Source: Talaromyces rugulosus (Eukaryota > Ascomycota > Eurotiomycetes > Eurotiales > Trichocomaceae). From it: a stretch of 64,000 nt of DNA. The notes beneath the pieces were generated by a model that saw nothing but the letters and a program-made list of their open reading frames with translations, did no database searches and had not been told where the DNA came from. The stretch covers positions 2,108,001-2,172,000 of the forward strand of contig NC_049561.1 of NCBI RefSeq assembly GCF_013368755.1, read 5' to 3'. The position numbers were made by a program, and so were the translations under genes. The number at the start of each line of letters is the position of its first letter. Within the stretch, counting starts at the first letter, position 1. Below, piece after piece: positions 22,066-32,782 of the stretch.

Positions 22066-24042
22066 TCAAACCAAAGAGACTAGCTGTACAAACAGGATAA
22101 CGAGCATGCATAGCAAAACGAAACCACCCAAGAAACCAGCCCCCCAAAAAATACACCATGACCGATAATCCCTGCGATCATACCAAAGCTGACGGATTGT
22201 ACGTGGCTGGCGCGAGTCCAGATACGTTTTTAGCCGGCGGAGCCGAGGTGCAAAATAGGGGAATTGTACAAAGGACTCCATATCTGCGAAATTTTTTTCC
22301 ATGACAGAAATAATCATGAATTTGAGATCTTCCGGATAATTCGGTGCAAGGTCTAGAATGTGTTTCATTGACGTTGGCGTAACTTTATGTTGGTCCCATC
22401 GCTTAGTGAATCCCTTGACTGCTCTGAATGGATTTGCAATATCGAACGCCACTTGTGTGCTCGGTGGAAGGGAGCAACGGTAAAAGCTCTCCGAGAGTAT
22501 CTCTTTGGTTGGACTTTGTAAGGGGTTGATGGACAGTAGTTTCAAGTTATTATTAACCTCCTTGTCCTCAGGGAGTGTAAACCGATGGATTGGATGGCCA
22601 TTAAAGGTGACGCAATTATTCCAAGGTATTTGCTGGTTCTCTCCAGCGGTGACATACTGTCCTAGTCGTCGGAGATTGACAGATGATATTGGTCGAAATA
22701 AGAGAGCGTAAGTCAGAGACAGCTCAAGGTATGTTGATTCCATAAAGTCGCGCTTGTCTCTTAAATAAAATTTAATTAGCAGATATTTACTATAACTTGT
22801 CAGCTAATTGGCACTTACTGATGTAAATCAATGCCATTATAGAAAAAAGTCGGATGAGCAAAAACCCTGATAGCGTTCCGATTTGCATAAATCTTTAGAT
22901 GTTCATCTAAACAATCGGTCCACTCTATATTCAGCTGCCCAAACTCCCGTAGGTATGGAATGGCAAAAATATCGGGATGAAACATTGAATCCATATTCTG
23001 TTCTAAAGGTAGTTCTGGATAAGGGTCAATTCCAATAGTAGCGTCTTCATGGATTCTCACATGCTCAAAGAGCATATGAATCGAATCAGATTTGTACCGC
23101 ATGTAAAACAGTGAGCATAATGGTTCTCTGATTTCTCGAAACTTTCTCGTAAAATCTAGAGCTGTCATACAATCATATATTAGATCAAATTGTTTGTGGT
23201 AAGTGTCGACATCGCTATCACCAGGCTGCTTGAGAACTTGGCGTGTGTAGCACTGATGAAGTAACTTTTCCATTGAAAGCGAAGTCATGTTAAAGCCCTT
23301 CAACTTGCGTGCAACGATTGCTAGCACACGGACCACCGTGAAAGCATCAAACATCCTTTTTTTGATGGGTTTCTTTGGCCCACAAGCACCGACAACATAT
23401 ATCTGTCTACAAGCAATTCTAACGAGAATTATCAGTAGTCGAGGAAGACGAGAAAGTTCGAACAGCATGCGGGATTTTTCGGAAAATTCGCCGAATCGAG
23501 ACATTTGATATGCCTCAATTCCAAAGATTGACTCGATCAGAAGATCGCGGGATTCTGTGAGGACAGGCTTATCAAACATTGGATCCTCATCATCAGCGTC
23601 ACACCATCCGATAAGACGGTATATCTCTTCAAAACGGCTGAAAGCTGACGTATAGGCTTGAATAGTAGTTTCCTTTTCCAACTGGGTTGATTCATCAATG
23701 TCTTTCCAGAAATCTGTCAGATATATATGTAAGTATACGTTATTGTTAAAGAGACGATTTTGTGAAATAGAGCAACCCACCCTCGTACTTCTTTGCGTAT
23801 TGCTTATTCTTCATCTCAATTTCGCATATGGGTGTCGGCTTTACTTCCTCCCAGTCCATGATTTTCTCCGGTTGACCTTTGCTTCTTTGCTCGAGAATTG
23901 TATTCAAAATCACATCCCTAGCCTTGAGCTCTACTCGAGATTTATTGGGCTGAAACTTGTATTCTGAGTTGATGGTATTGCAGAGGTCCTGGACTGATGC
24001 TGTGAGTTCGCATAGAGACTTGACTACGTCTTGGTCAGTCAT
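22066..24042 (-). CDS. Unrecognised protein with single C-terminal transmembrane segment
   Basis: 616 aa in three exons: 23781-24042, 22819-23713 and 22066-22759, with splice sites in frame. I do not recognise the family. The N-terminal 90 aa is hydrophilic and begins MTDQDVVKSLCELTASVQDL, helical in character. The middle (aa 90-385) is mixed alpha with RLPRLLIILVRIACRQIYVV and FDAFTVVRVLAIVARKL. The C-terminus ends in a strong hydrophobic stretch (FWGAGFLGGFVLLCMLVILF and onward) only a few residues from the stop, typical of a tail anchor. Two His/Asn-containing segments (VFAHPTFFYNGIDLH, FNGHPIHRF) are notable. It lies beside the NLR cluster in an AT-rich accessory zone. A recent or lineage-restricted gene is likely. 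A role in the death module is only a guess. Confidence 0.7.
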
Positions 24043-24378
24043 CGTTGTAGTCTTGCTGTTGGCCGAATTTTGCTCTGATAATTCTCTTGTCTGTAAATAG
24101 ATATGTAATTGATGCCATTACAAAAAATTTTGACCGTGGAAATGGCTCAACATGACGGGCGGGGTGAAGTTTATATAACGGCGTTGTCATACGACAACGT
24201 GGCCAGGATCTACTGTCAGACTTTTTACCACTACCCCAAAAAGGGAACCCTTGTGGGGATTCTTGTAAGTGGTAGTAATTTCAGTTTGACATCTACGTTT
24301 TCTTATCTGTCAACCAATCAACTCACTAACCCGGTTTATATGGTCAATTACCGTGCAATTACATGTATTCGGAAGGGA

Positions 24379-24495
24379 ATTGATACAGACACCCCTCCCT
24401 CCTAAATCGTCATAGTCTTGAAATCAAATTTTCTAGTAAATTCTTAGCAGTTCTAATTATTAAATCCTGGTAAGTAGGGTGGTGTCCGTATCAAT
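24379..24495. repeat. Imperfect inverted repeat, arms 24379-24400 and 24476-24495
   Basis: The left arm reads ATTGATACAGACACC then CCTCCCT. The reverse complement of the right arm reads ATTGATACGGACACC then ACCCT. Fourteen of the first fifteen bases match. The arms are 75 bp apart, which would suit a hairpin or the ends of a tiny MITE-like element. Confidence 0.6.
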
Positions 24496-24538
24496 CCGGA
24501 TCTATTCGGAACGACCACCGGATTACGACTGCCTAATC

Positions 24539-24554
24539 TACTAGTTAACTAGTA
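24539..24554. repeat. Perfect 16-bp palindrome
   Basis: TACTAGTTAACTAGTA is its own reverse complement. It lies about 45 bp right of the inverted repeat. Function unknown. Confidence 0.75.
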
Positions 24555-25015
24555 ACCAACATATAATTTAGGAACAGGGTAAAATCGCAGGGCTCTTAGT
24601 GCTCCTATAAGGATACCTCCTTTAAGGCGCCCTCTCCAAGGCGCCCAGTATTTCCTATTTAATATCATTTTATATAATAATAACATGACTAATTTGACAT
24701 AATAGGATAAGCTATTATATAGGCTAACCCTATTATAAATAATTTTAGAAAATATAATCGGTGCGTGGAAATAGTTTATAATTATGTAGAAATAATAAGT
24801 ATTAATTTCAGCCATTTTGAAAAAAAAAAAAACGAATTTTGGCAAGGTTGTACATATAGGCCTCTTACACACCTCGTACAGAGCTTCTTTCTTTATCTAG
24901 TTTGCATCGAGACCAGCGACATCGACACTAAAATCCAAGTAAATTTTCAATTTTCATTTTGAAAATTAGTTTACACTGCCCAAACCTTTAAATCAAAAAC
25001 TCCGCGACATGCGAA

Positions 25016-25399
25016 ATGACATTCGTATTTGATCCCCCCTATGCCAGAGTGATGTTTGCGAAAGGAATAAACAGGCACAACCCAGAACTCAAGCTGTCTG
25101 AACATGAACCCGCCGGTGATTGGCTGGTGGCCTATGACATCGTCACTGTATTGACAAAGAGGACGGGATATTGCTCCAGTTACGGCTGCTATTACGATTC
25201 GGACTGTGTGGTGCAGTCTGGTGGCGTATGTACCTTGTGTCAACATTATAGAGTTGACAACTATTGTTCGGGAGGAATGACCAACGCCATCGGCATATGC
25301 CATCCGAAGGGGTGCTTGAAGGCGGTCGACACGCCAAAGAAGGATGGTGAGATGGACGCCAGCTACTACCAACGGATGGACGAGTTGCACTGGACGTAA
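25016..25399 (+). CDS. Small cysteine-rich protein, unrecognised
   Basis: An open frame of 127 codons. The C-terminal two thirds holds nine cysteines in a regular spacing: CSSYGCYYDSDC, then CTLCQHY, then YCSGG, then GICHPKGCL. This resembles disulfide-stabilised small secreted proteins, but the predicted N-terminus (MTFVFDPPYARVMFAKG) is not a classical signal peptide. An upstream signal-peptide exon may have been missed or lost. An AT-rich region precedes it. I do not recognise the family, and the gene call rests on the cysteine pattern and ORF length. Confidence 0.45.
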   Translation: MTFVFDPPYARVMFAKGINRHNPELKLSEHEPAGDWLVAYDIVTVLTKRTGYCSSYGCYYDSDCVVQSGGVCTLCQHYRVDNYCSGGMTNAIGICHPKGCLKAVDTPKKDGEMDASYYQRMDELHWT

Positions 25400-25547
25400 A
25401 GTAACGGTGGCGAGTGTGAAACCGGGTGTTAAGAGACTTTCACTATCTCGGTAGAGGCCCGGTGACAGCACTCTCCTCATAGTCTTATGCTACTCTATAT
25501 TTAGATGCTTGTCTGCTACTTAGTACTCCGTAGCGTCTGCTCTTTCA

Positions 25548-27572
25548 TTAGCTATAGAGTGGCGGGTCGAGATGGAACCAGTCGAGGCTCTCCAAATCAT
25601 TGCCCATAAACGCGAACGAGTCGGTGATATCGAAAGGCAGAGCCTCGTCTGCATGACCGTGGTCTGCTTGTAGAGACAGTGTTTCCAGGTTGATTCCGCC
25701 TCGTTGAGGCTCAGCTGTGCCAGGTGCTGAAGCGCCATTCAAAACGAGACGCAACACGTGCGAAACTCGCTGTGCATCTTTGCAGACTGGACATTTCTCC
25801 ACGCAGATATCAAATGACTCCTGGAGTAGTTGGAGCAATTCGCCCTCAACAAAGGCGTCGATGACAGGGGACTGTAGAGTCCCTTTCCGGTAGGTATGCA
25901 CAGCCAGACACAGCACCATGACGCCGAGCAGGAAATCGTTCATGGTAAAGTTGGTGAGCATCCAACGCGTGGCATATAGGCGACCCCCAGGCGATATTTC
26001 CTTGTGCATCTCGATGAACTGGCTGACTAGCTGTCTTCCGGAGTCGATACAGATCTTGGCGCTAAAAATACTACCTCGAGCCATGTATTTGCGGTGTAAA
26101 ATACATAAACTTTTGAGATGGATAAATTCAATATAAGTCCGGGTCATGATGAGAAAGGGGTCATCTGTGATTGATTCTGAAAGTGGGCGTGTTCGAAGAA
26201 TATCTGGCACCGTCGTATGCGTCTGTCTGACCTCTTGGTCTAACTGGAGAACTTCCGCTTCGGACTTTTCCGTGAATGAGAGCGCATCTTGGCAGATCTT
26301 GCAGAAGCTGAAAAGTTGCCGGTCCTTGATAATAAACCACAACAGTTTCGTGGGCTCGTTCTCGGATCGAGAAGCCGGTAGGACTTGGGTGTCAACGTCA
26401 AAGTCCGAGTCTAAAAGATTTCTTGGTGACTTGGTGTCGCAGTTCTCCGGACAGATATTGCTTGGAAGGCCAAGTTGAAACGAGATCATCACATCGACCT
26501 GCCTGGTTACCGCCCAAAATCGTCGCCGCATTTCACCTTCAAAAACGGTCAGAGACCCGAAAGAGTCCGGATCTCGGTGATAACCCATTTGGTACGCCAT
26601 GCGTACAACCATGCCTATGATTGTCCCGGCTTCTCTGGAAGGATCCAAGGATCTCAAGTTCTTACAATGGGCGTATACCGCGAGTGATTCTACCGCATAA
26701 GGCTGTGGCCGATGGTACTCCCCGACGACCAGGCAGCATCCGGCCGCTGTATGAAGTCTAGCGCTCTGAGAGGCCATAAGTGGTGGAGATAGTCCGCTAG
26801 ACTCGGACTTTTCCCTGATGAGAGATGCCATGCAACAAATGGAAAAAAGGATGGAAAGCCACAACGGGTTGACTGCTTTAGGGTCTTCCCAAAATTCTTG
26901 ATAGGCGCGCTGGAACTGAAAAGCATGAATGAATGGGACAATAAAAGTCTCGCCCTGAAAGTATATCGAAAGAAGGCGATCCGTGTCAATTTTTGCCGGT
27001 AGATATTCATCAATGATCTCTTGCAGACTATAGGAATCTGGAGACCCGAAGATCGGATCTCTGCTTGACGTGAGCACAGATTTTGAGGGAGCAGGCGATT
27101 CACCGCGAGGTCCACCTAGAACAGCCTTCAGTTCGTGGATGTCGTCCAGGACTGCAGACCAGTGAGTGAACCCGGCGTATTCCGGCGCGTCTGACTTTTC
27201 CTCTCTCGAGTGATTTCCCGCCACCTCTACGGACTCTTGGGAAGCCAAATACTCCTGGGACGAGCTAAGATCCCGTTGGCTCAAAAAATCCGTAATCAAA
27301 GACTCCAGATGTGCCAGCCTGCTTTCAACGGCCGCTTGATGGCCGCCGCTATGTCGTGAATTTGCATTCTGGCGATACGAGCAGAAATGTGGCTCGTTTC
27401 TTTTCAAACAACTAGTACACGGCTGCCCCCGATCGCAGCGAAGTTTGGATTTTCTGCACTGGTTGCAGACATGCGATTCTCTTTGTCGTTTCGTGACCTT
27501 GGGAGCGGACGAATATTGTGCGGCGTTTGTATGGGCTCGGAACTTGCCCGTGAAGCTCGAAAAGTCAGACAT
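25548..27572 (-). CDS. Zn2Cys6 transcription factor with fungal-specific regulatory domain
   Basis: A single-exon gene of 674 aa. The DNA-binding binuclear zinc cluster is at aa 36-64 (CNQCRKSKLRC, then CTSCLKRNEPHFC; spacing C-x2-C-x6-C-x5-C-x2-C-x8-C). A short linker follows with a leucine-containing dimerisation-like helix (ESRLAHLESLITDFLSQ). The middle homology region lies at about aa 190-450 (YFQGETFIVPFIHAFQFQRA, GMVVRMAYQMGYHRDP, EGEMRRRFWAVTRQVDVM), as in Fungal_trans proteins. The start MSDFSSFTG at 27572 is the first true ATG; the frame extends only through a TTG upstream. It is codirectional with the SDR gene just upstream (261 bp apart). Local control of that enzyme is possible but unproven. 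Confidence 0.93.
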   Translation of the reverse strand: MSDFSSFTGKFRAHTNAAQYSSAPKVTKRQRESHVCNQCRKSKLRCDRGQPCTSCLKRNEPHFCSYRQNANSRHSGGHQAAVESRLAHLESLITDFLSQRDLSSSQEYLASQESVEVAGNHSREEKSDAPEYAGFTHWSAVLDDIHELKAVLGGPRGESPAPSKSVLTSSRDPIFGSPDSYSLQEIIDEYLPAKIDTDRLLSIYFQGETFIVPFIHAFQFQRAYQEFWEDPKAVNPLWLSILFSICCMASLIREKSESSGLSPPLMASQSARLHTAAGCCLVVGEYHRPQPYAVESLAVYAHCKNLRSLDPSREAGTIIGMVVRMAYQMGYHRDPDSFGSLTVFEGEMRRRFWAVTRQVDVMISFQLGLPSNICPENCDTKSPRNLLDSDFDVDTQVLPASRSENEPTKLLWFIIKDRQLFSFCKICQDALSFTEKSEAEVLQLDQEVRQTHTTVPDILRTRPLSESITDDPFLIMTRTYIEFIHLKSLCILHRKYMARGSIFSAKICIDSGRQLVSQFIEMHKEISPGGRLYATRWMLTNFTMNDFLLGVMVLCLAVHTYRKGTLQSPVIDAFVEGELLQLLQESFDICVEKCPVCKDAQRVSHVLRLVLNGASAPGTAEPQRGGINLETLSLQADHGHADEALPFDITDSFAFMGNDLESLDWFHLDPPLYS

Positions 27573-27832
27573 TGTCAATTATGGAGTCGATTTTGGTTGA
27601 TTCAAGACTCTGGCAGTCTATTTGCCTAACATCGTCGTGTCCGTGAGTATTTACAAAGTACAAAGGTTGCTCCTTCCGGGTGAGCCACTTGGCGCCGGGC
27701 AGTCGCTGAAGTCAGGTGACCGTTACTCGACTCTCCAACGTTTTCTCTCTGTACCTGGGACCAAGACTTAAATAAAAAAAAACCATAGAGGAAACTGTGG
27801 GTATATTCATTCATCTAATCTCTAAATGTAGT

Positions 27833-28687
27833 CTACCATGGCTGAATGCCGTCGCGACGGACCACCTTACCAGTGTCCTGGTCACGGCCACCTTCGACCA
27901 CCTCTCGCAGCAAATTCGCACCGATAGTTGGATCCAGAGCGCCCATCTTCTTAAGCAACTCCTGGTTCCCGCCCAGGCCAGTGGCGAGAAAGCCAGGCGA
28001 GACCGCCCAGACTTTGACTCCGTCTACAGTCAGGAGCCTATGCCATTCGCGCATCATCATGGTCATACCGGTCTTGCTGGATCGATAGGCGACGACTGAC
28101 GGGCCCTGCTTGGGCCAGCCCTTTTCAGGGACGCTGTTAACTTTGAGGGCTCGGTTGTCAGACTCGGTCAGCGTCGAGGTGCCGCTCGCGATGAAGATGA
28201 GTCTTGGGTCTGCCGACTTGAGGAGTAACGGTGCAAAGGTATGCGTCATGATCCAAGTCCCGGTGACGTTGACGTCCCATGACTTGTTCCACGCTTCTCG
28301 CACGGAAAGCTTCCCGAGGGCCAGGTCTTGGTCAAATGAAGCTCCTGTACATGTATCTGTTAGCTATGGGCATGTATATTGATAAATGACGTCATCCTCA
28401 CCTGCGTTATTAATCAAGATATCAACACGGCCAAATTCGCCGGTGACGTGCTCGTACGCTTTGGCAATGGAGTCGTCGTCCTCAATGTCCACCTGGATGG
28501 TCTTGATAACGCTAGGGCTCTGGGCGAATTCCGCTTGAAGCTCCTTGGCCGCGGCGTTGGCCTTGTCGAGGTTCCGGCCTCCCAGCAGGATAGTGTATGT
28601 TTTGGAGGACTGCAACAGGGATCTTATAGTTTCGTAGCCTAGTCCGGTGTTGGCTCCGGTGATCAAGACGATTGGGTTGGATGCCAT
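27833..28687 (-). CDS. Short-chain dehydrogenase/reductase
   Basis: An NAD(P)-dependent oxidoreductase of 265 aa. Exon 1 is 28402-28687 and exon 2 is 27833-28344; the intron is 57 nt. The Rossmann cofactor motif TGANTGLG is at aa 10-17, followed by NNAG at the exon junction (NNAGASFDQDL). The catalytic Ser lies in FIASGTST and the Tyr/Lys pair in YRSSK, all as in classical SDRs. The C-terminus VSPGFLATGLGGN is the usual substrate-side loop. GGRNLDKANAA after beta-2 gives an Arg close to the cofactor ribose and suggests NADP preference, which is inference. The substrate is unknown. It lies between the Zn2Cys6 gene and the divergent ric8. Confidence 0.93.
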
Positions 28688-29285
28688 TTTAATGTTTAGA
28701 TGTAAAATGTAGTCAGAATGTCGTTAAACTGTTGTTTGAATGTAGTCAAGGAGACGATGCTGCCATATCGACAGACAATGGCCTTTTATACCAGCAAGCT
28801 GACTGAACAGCGCTCATAGACAGCTCGGATTTTAATCGATACCCCCGACATTCTTACCGTATGAAGCTAAAAAAAGGTGGTCTGTCGGAGCTATTCACTG
28901 TTGAGAGAGCGGCGCACTCGGATTTCGGAGAAAGTGTAGAAGAGGATTTCCGCGCTGGGAAGTAGCGCCGGCCGAGAGAAATTACCGCATTGGGTGCGAT
29001 CGACATGGCAAGGGCCCGTACAGCGCTAAGCCCAGATAGGAAAGGCGCCAATGCAGGAGCCGCGCGGGGGAAGCAATATTGAGAGCGGAGTTATGCTTGT
29101 CGTTAACAGGTTTCTGATGCTGGTGGCTTTGTCTGCCAGCAAACACTCTGCAGACTCACGTCCATACATCTCTTTGTCTCTGTTTCTTTCTACTCTTTGC
29201 TCTATATGTGACTGACTGACTGACTGTGACAACTGCTGAGGAGTTGCTTTGGTTTTGTGCATGACTTGGCAACCATATTAACATC
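28688..29285. promoter_or_regulatory. Divergent promoter region SDR / ric8
   Basis: 598 bp between the two start codons, with no coding potential. A tandem tgac repeat occurs at about 29210-29225. No known operator recognised. Confidence 0.45.
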
Positions 29286-31053
29286 ATGATGCTGGGCAGT
29301 GGCCTGCAGGGCAAAGGTGAGTCTAGTCGCCGTCACAGCACCAACCTAATTCTGTATCTGACTGCAGCCTCTGTCGATCTAGAGAAGCTCAAGGAGGTAG
29401 CTCGCCTGGTGGAATTGCTCGAAAATGATTTCTCTGCAAAGAAGCTTTCATCTGCAGGTAAACCCCCTCTCTCCAACTCTCCATGCATATATGCATACAC
29501 AGTGAACATAAATGCTAAGTCTGAATCATTTCCACAGAACAAGTGCAAACACTTTTGACCTTGCGTCAGCATGGCACAGACCCGACAAATGCAGACCCCA
29601 TTTATTCAGACAAGGTACTGAGAGTCGTGAAAATTTGACGTCACCGTTACTGATTTCGTTAGGGCATCAATCTTTTGGCCAGATATGGATTGGACGGCGA
29701 AACCGTCGACATCAGAAGGGCTGCTTTGCGCTGCATTGCTAACGCGCTCCTCCTGAACCCGAACATGCGCCAAGTCTTTGTCAACACAGGATATGCTGGC
29801 CGTGTGGCTGAGAAGCTCAAGGTAAGACACCGTTCACATAACCATGGTTTTGTTTGCTAACCCTTGGTACAGACAGATAGTTCAGATGATGAAATGATCA
29901 TGTCGCGGATTCTCTTTCTGACGACTTACGGCACCGATATTGAATTTAGCACCCTTATTACCAAGCATTCGTTGGCCGATAATGTCTGCTATGTATGTGC
30001 TGAACACTCCAGGCCCAACACTTTTTTTTTGTTCTATTGCTGACTGGGCGTAGCAAGTGACTCGTCACGCGAAGCAATTCCCCAAAGGCGGTCAAAAAGA
30101 CCTACCGCAGATGGACGAACTGGCCTTGACAGATACCCTGAAACTGGTGTTCAATGTGGCCAAGCTCTACCCCAGCCTGGCAGATTCCTTTGCTCCTCTA
30201 ATTCCTCACATTTTCAAAATCATCAGTCGCATTGATATCCCCGCAAAGCCGCTTGACGGCCTAATTGGCTACCTCGTCAATGCCCTGTCGACGCTCGATC
30301 TGGAGGAAAAGCCGGGCAAGTTTGAAAGCAGCCCGTTGTTCCCGAAATTTAACCAGAACTGTAATGTCGACAAGTTAATTAACATACTAGATGCCGCCGT
30401 TCGGGTGTACACGCCAGACGAGTTGGAGCCTCGTGTCGTGCCCTTGCTGCATTTGCTGATTACGATCCACGAATTTGCCCCAGAAGGCCCAAGGAAGTAC
30501 ATGAAATGGCTCCTTTTGCCCGAAGACAACGACCGAAGCGCCCCAATTGGGCGTAGCGATACCCTATCGTCTAAGCTCCTCAACCTGTCCACATCGCCGT
30601 CGGTTCACCTCAAGACAACCATTTCAGAACTGATGTTTGCACTGTCCGACAAGGATCCGGAAAACCTGACAAAGAACATTGGCTTCGGTTTCGCAGCAGG
30701 GTTCTTAGCGTCTCGTGGCATCGAGATCCCGCAGGATTCCCAAGAGGCCTTTGCAACGAACACAGAGGCCGGAATCAACCCCATCACGGGCCAGCGGTTC
30801 GATGCAGAACCTCAAGATCTTGGGCCTCCCATGTCCCAGGAAGAAAAGGAACGAGAGGCGGAGAAACTATTCGTACTTTTTGAGAGGTATGTTTCTCTGA
30901 ATATCTTATAATCTACTTGCTTTATTTATGCTTACTCTTCATCACAGAGCCAGGGCAAATGGATTCATCACGGCAGAAAACCCCGTCGCCCAGGCAGTCC
31001 GAGAGGGCAGATTTGAAGAACTCCCAGACGACGCCGACAGCGATCTCGATTGA
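29286..31053 (+). CDS. ric8: Ric8 / synembryn, G-alpha chaperone and exchange factor
   Basis: A cytosolic protein that folds heterotrimeric G-alpha subunits and stimulates their nucleotide exchange. Seven exons: 29286-29316, 29368-29457, 29538-29614, 29663-29821, 29873-29992, 30054-30886 and 30948-31053; total 471 aa. The body is an armadillo/HEAT-like helical array (DIRRAALRCIANALLLNP, LPQMDELALTDTLKLVFNV). The C-terminal signature NPITGQRFD, then PMSQEEKEREAEKLFVLFER, then NPVAQAVREGRFEELPDD is diagnostic for Ric8. The start MMLGSG is the first ATG whose short exon splices in frame. In filamentous fungi Ric8 acts upstream of growth and development via G-alpha proteins; that role is taken from the family. 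Confidence 0.93.
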
Positions 31054-31516
31054 TTTCCAGCAACTAAACTACTCTCGTTTGGCTGTTTCAACACTCGTGC
31101 ACATTTTGAGGGGCGTCAATTGCTGGTTTGTACCGGAAAGCATCAGATATCCCATGGGCGGAGCTCTTCTGGCAGCATTAATACTTTTTGTACATTCACA
31201 TTTATAATAATGAAGCCATTTTCAGTCTATCAAAACCAAAGTTCTCTGTTTTCATCGCTTACAAAGATAAAATCCTCAATAGTATGACGTATGGCCAGGC
31301 AGTTGGAGGGGCAGCGCGGGACAAGCCAATCGGGGCGGCAGAAAAAAAAATCCCACGGCAAAGCGCGGGGAACGAGAACATTCTGTCTTGCAACACTACT
31401 AGTAGTTCATCTTGCGACTGGAAATTTTGCGCGCATCCAATTTTTTTTTTATCATCTTTCACAACGATTACACAGTACATTTTTAAAGCAAGTGAACATA
31501 CATACGCCCTTTCAAA
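31054..31516. other. Intergenic 463 bp
   Basis: ric8 3' UTR followed by the promoter of the PBDC1-like gene. A T10 tract lies at 31440-31450. No gene is supported. Confidence 0.45.
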
Positions 31517-32203
31517 ATGTCGAAGCCATTTGACCCAGAGACGGCGGAGAACTTGGATGATGTGAGTACTCCTGTGTTGAATCTCAAAAAAAAAAAGCCA
31601 TCTTGCTAATTTCTTCACAGATGGAGAAGCAGTTTGCTGTGAAAGGTACTTATACCGCCCCTCCCCTCGACAAAAACCACCGCTAAACAAAAAAAACCCC
31701 CGTCAAACAGCCGTCGAACATCTTATGACATACTGGTCCATCCTCGAAAAAGTCCCCGGCTCCAAACTGCGCCTCACAAAAATGGACGACGAGATCTACG
31801 AGCACTTCAAGCGCGAGTTCCCCGACTTCAATCCGGCCGACAAAATCAACGAAGATGACATGAAAAGCAAAGCGGGCAAGGAGCGATGGCGCAACTTTAT
31901 GAACGAGTATGAGGAGACGATCAATGATTATAACTTTGGAACTATGCTGCGTGCCGACGCCAAGTCGGAGTATGACCAGGAGACAACTATATTCGGTGAG
32001 TAGCTGTGTCTTAACGAGAGAGGGGGGGCTTTTTATTGATACCAAATTTTCTAGCGATGCGGATGCAGTTTTATGCAGTTGAGATTGCTCGGTGAGTTTC
32101 TGAAGCAATGTCTTATTTCTCTCTCCCTTTCTAATAATATCGCAGAAATCGTGCTGGCCTGAATGACTGGGTTTACGAACAGGCGCAGGGTAAAAGTCAG
32201 TAG
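31517..32203 (+). CDS. PBDC1 / yeast YPL225W homologue (eEF1A-folding chaperone family)
   Basis: 149 aa in five small exons: 31517-31561, 31621-31645, 31711-31995, 32055-32091 and 32146-32203. Strong family blocks: DDMEKQFAVKAVEHL, TYWSILEKVPGSKLRLTKMD, DEIYEHFKREFPDF, KERWRNFMNEYE, DYNFGTMLR, and the invariant-looking MQFYAVEIARNRAGLNDWVY. The old Pfam name is polysaccharide biosynthesis domain, but the yeast member has been reported as a co-translational chaperone for translation factor eEF1A. Cytosolic location and function are taken from that family. The protein is compact, with no added domain. Exons 2 and 4 (25 and 37 nt) are very small and easy to miss in automated annotation. Confidence 0.9.
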
Positions 32204-32782
32204 TAGTTGGGATGGAGTCAACAGATGGATCCATGAAATCAAAAACCTCTGCCGGAGATTACGGCACTCGCTTCATCTCGTGTTTTGCATTAGATGCTTG
32301 CTCCATGCAGGCTTATTTCTTTTTTTCTCTTTCTGTTGGAGAGTCTGGAGCACAGATATCTGTGCAGCACAGCAGCGAGGCCTCTCCGTTAGCGTCCAAT
32401 GTCGTTTTGTCAACTGTACAACTACTATACCCTTGCTCTTTAGACCTTCATCCACAAAACATTGCATTCTTCATGCGCCTCTCTCATTTTCTAATTCAAT
32501 AGAGTTAATATGTTGTTAGAATAATAAGACGGATCACATGATCCGAGATGACGAGTGCAGACAAAGAGAATAATAGTAAGGCCCGATGCGGACGAACCAT
32601 TGTCCTCGATAGCGACTTCATATTATTAAGAACGACACAGCGATTGACACGGACGTACGCGTCTGCAGAAATCCATCTCGCTCCTGGCGATCTTATTTCT
32701 GTGCTGCGATGTTGCCAACCCGGCCAAAGAACCTTGACTGACAGCAATATCGACTGTGGATGAAGACAACCCGCTGTAAACC
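32204..32782. other. Intergenic 579 bp
   Basis: 3' end of the PBDC1-like gene and promoter of the ABC transporter. Short ORFs are present but none has recognisable features. Confidence 0.45.

Larger units (their letters stand above)
24043..25015. other. AT-rich non-coding stretch with inverted repeats
   Basis: Contains the inverted repeat arms and the perfect palindrome listed separately, then a very AT-rich block at about 24650-24980. No gene is supported. It may be a remnant of a small non-autonomous mobile element. Confidence 0.45.
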
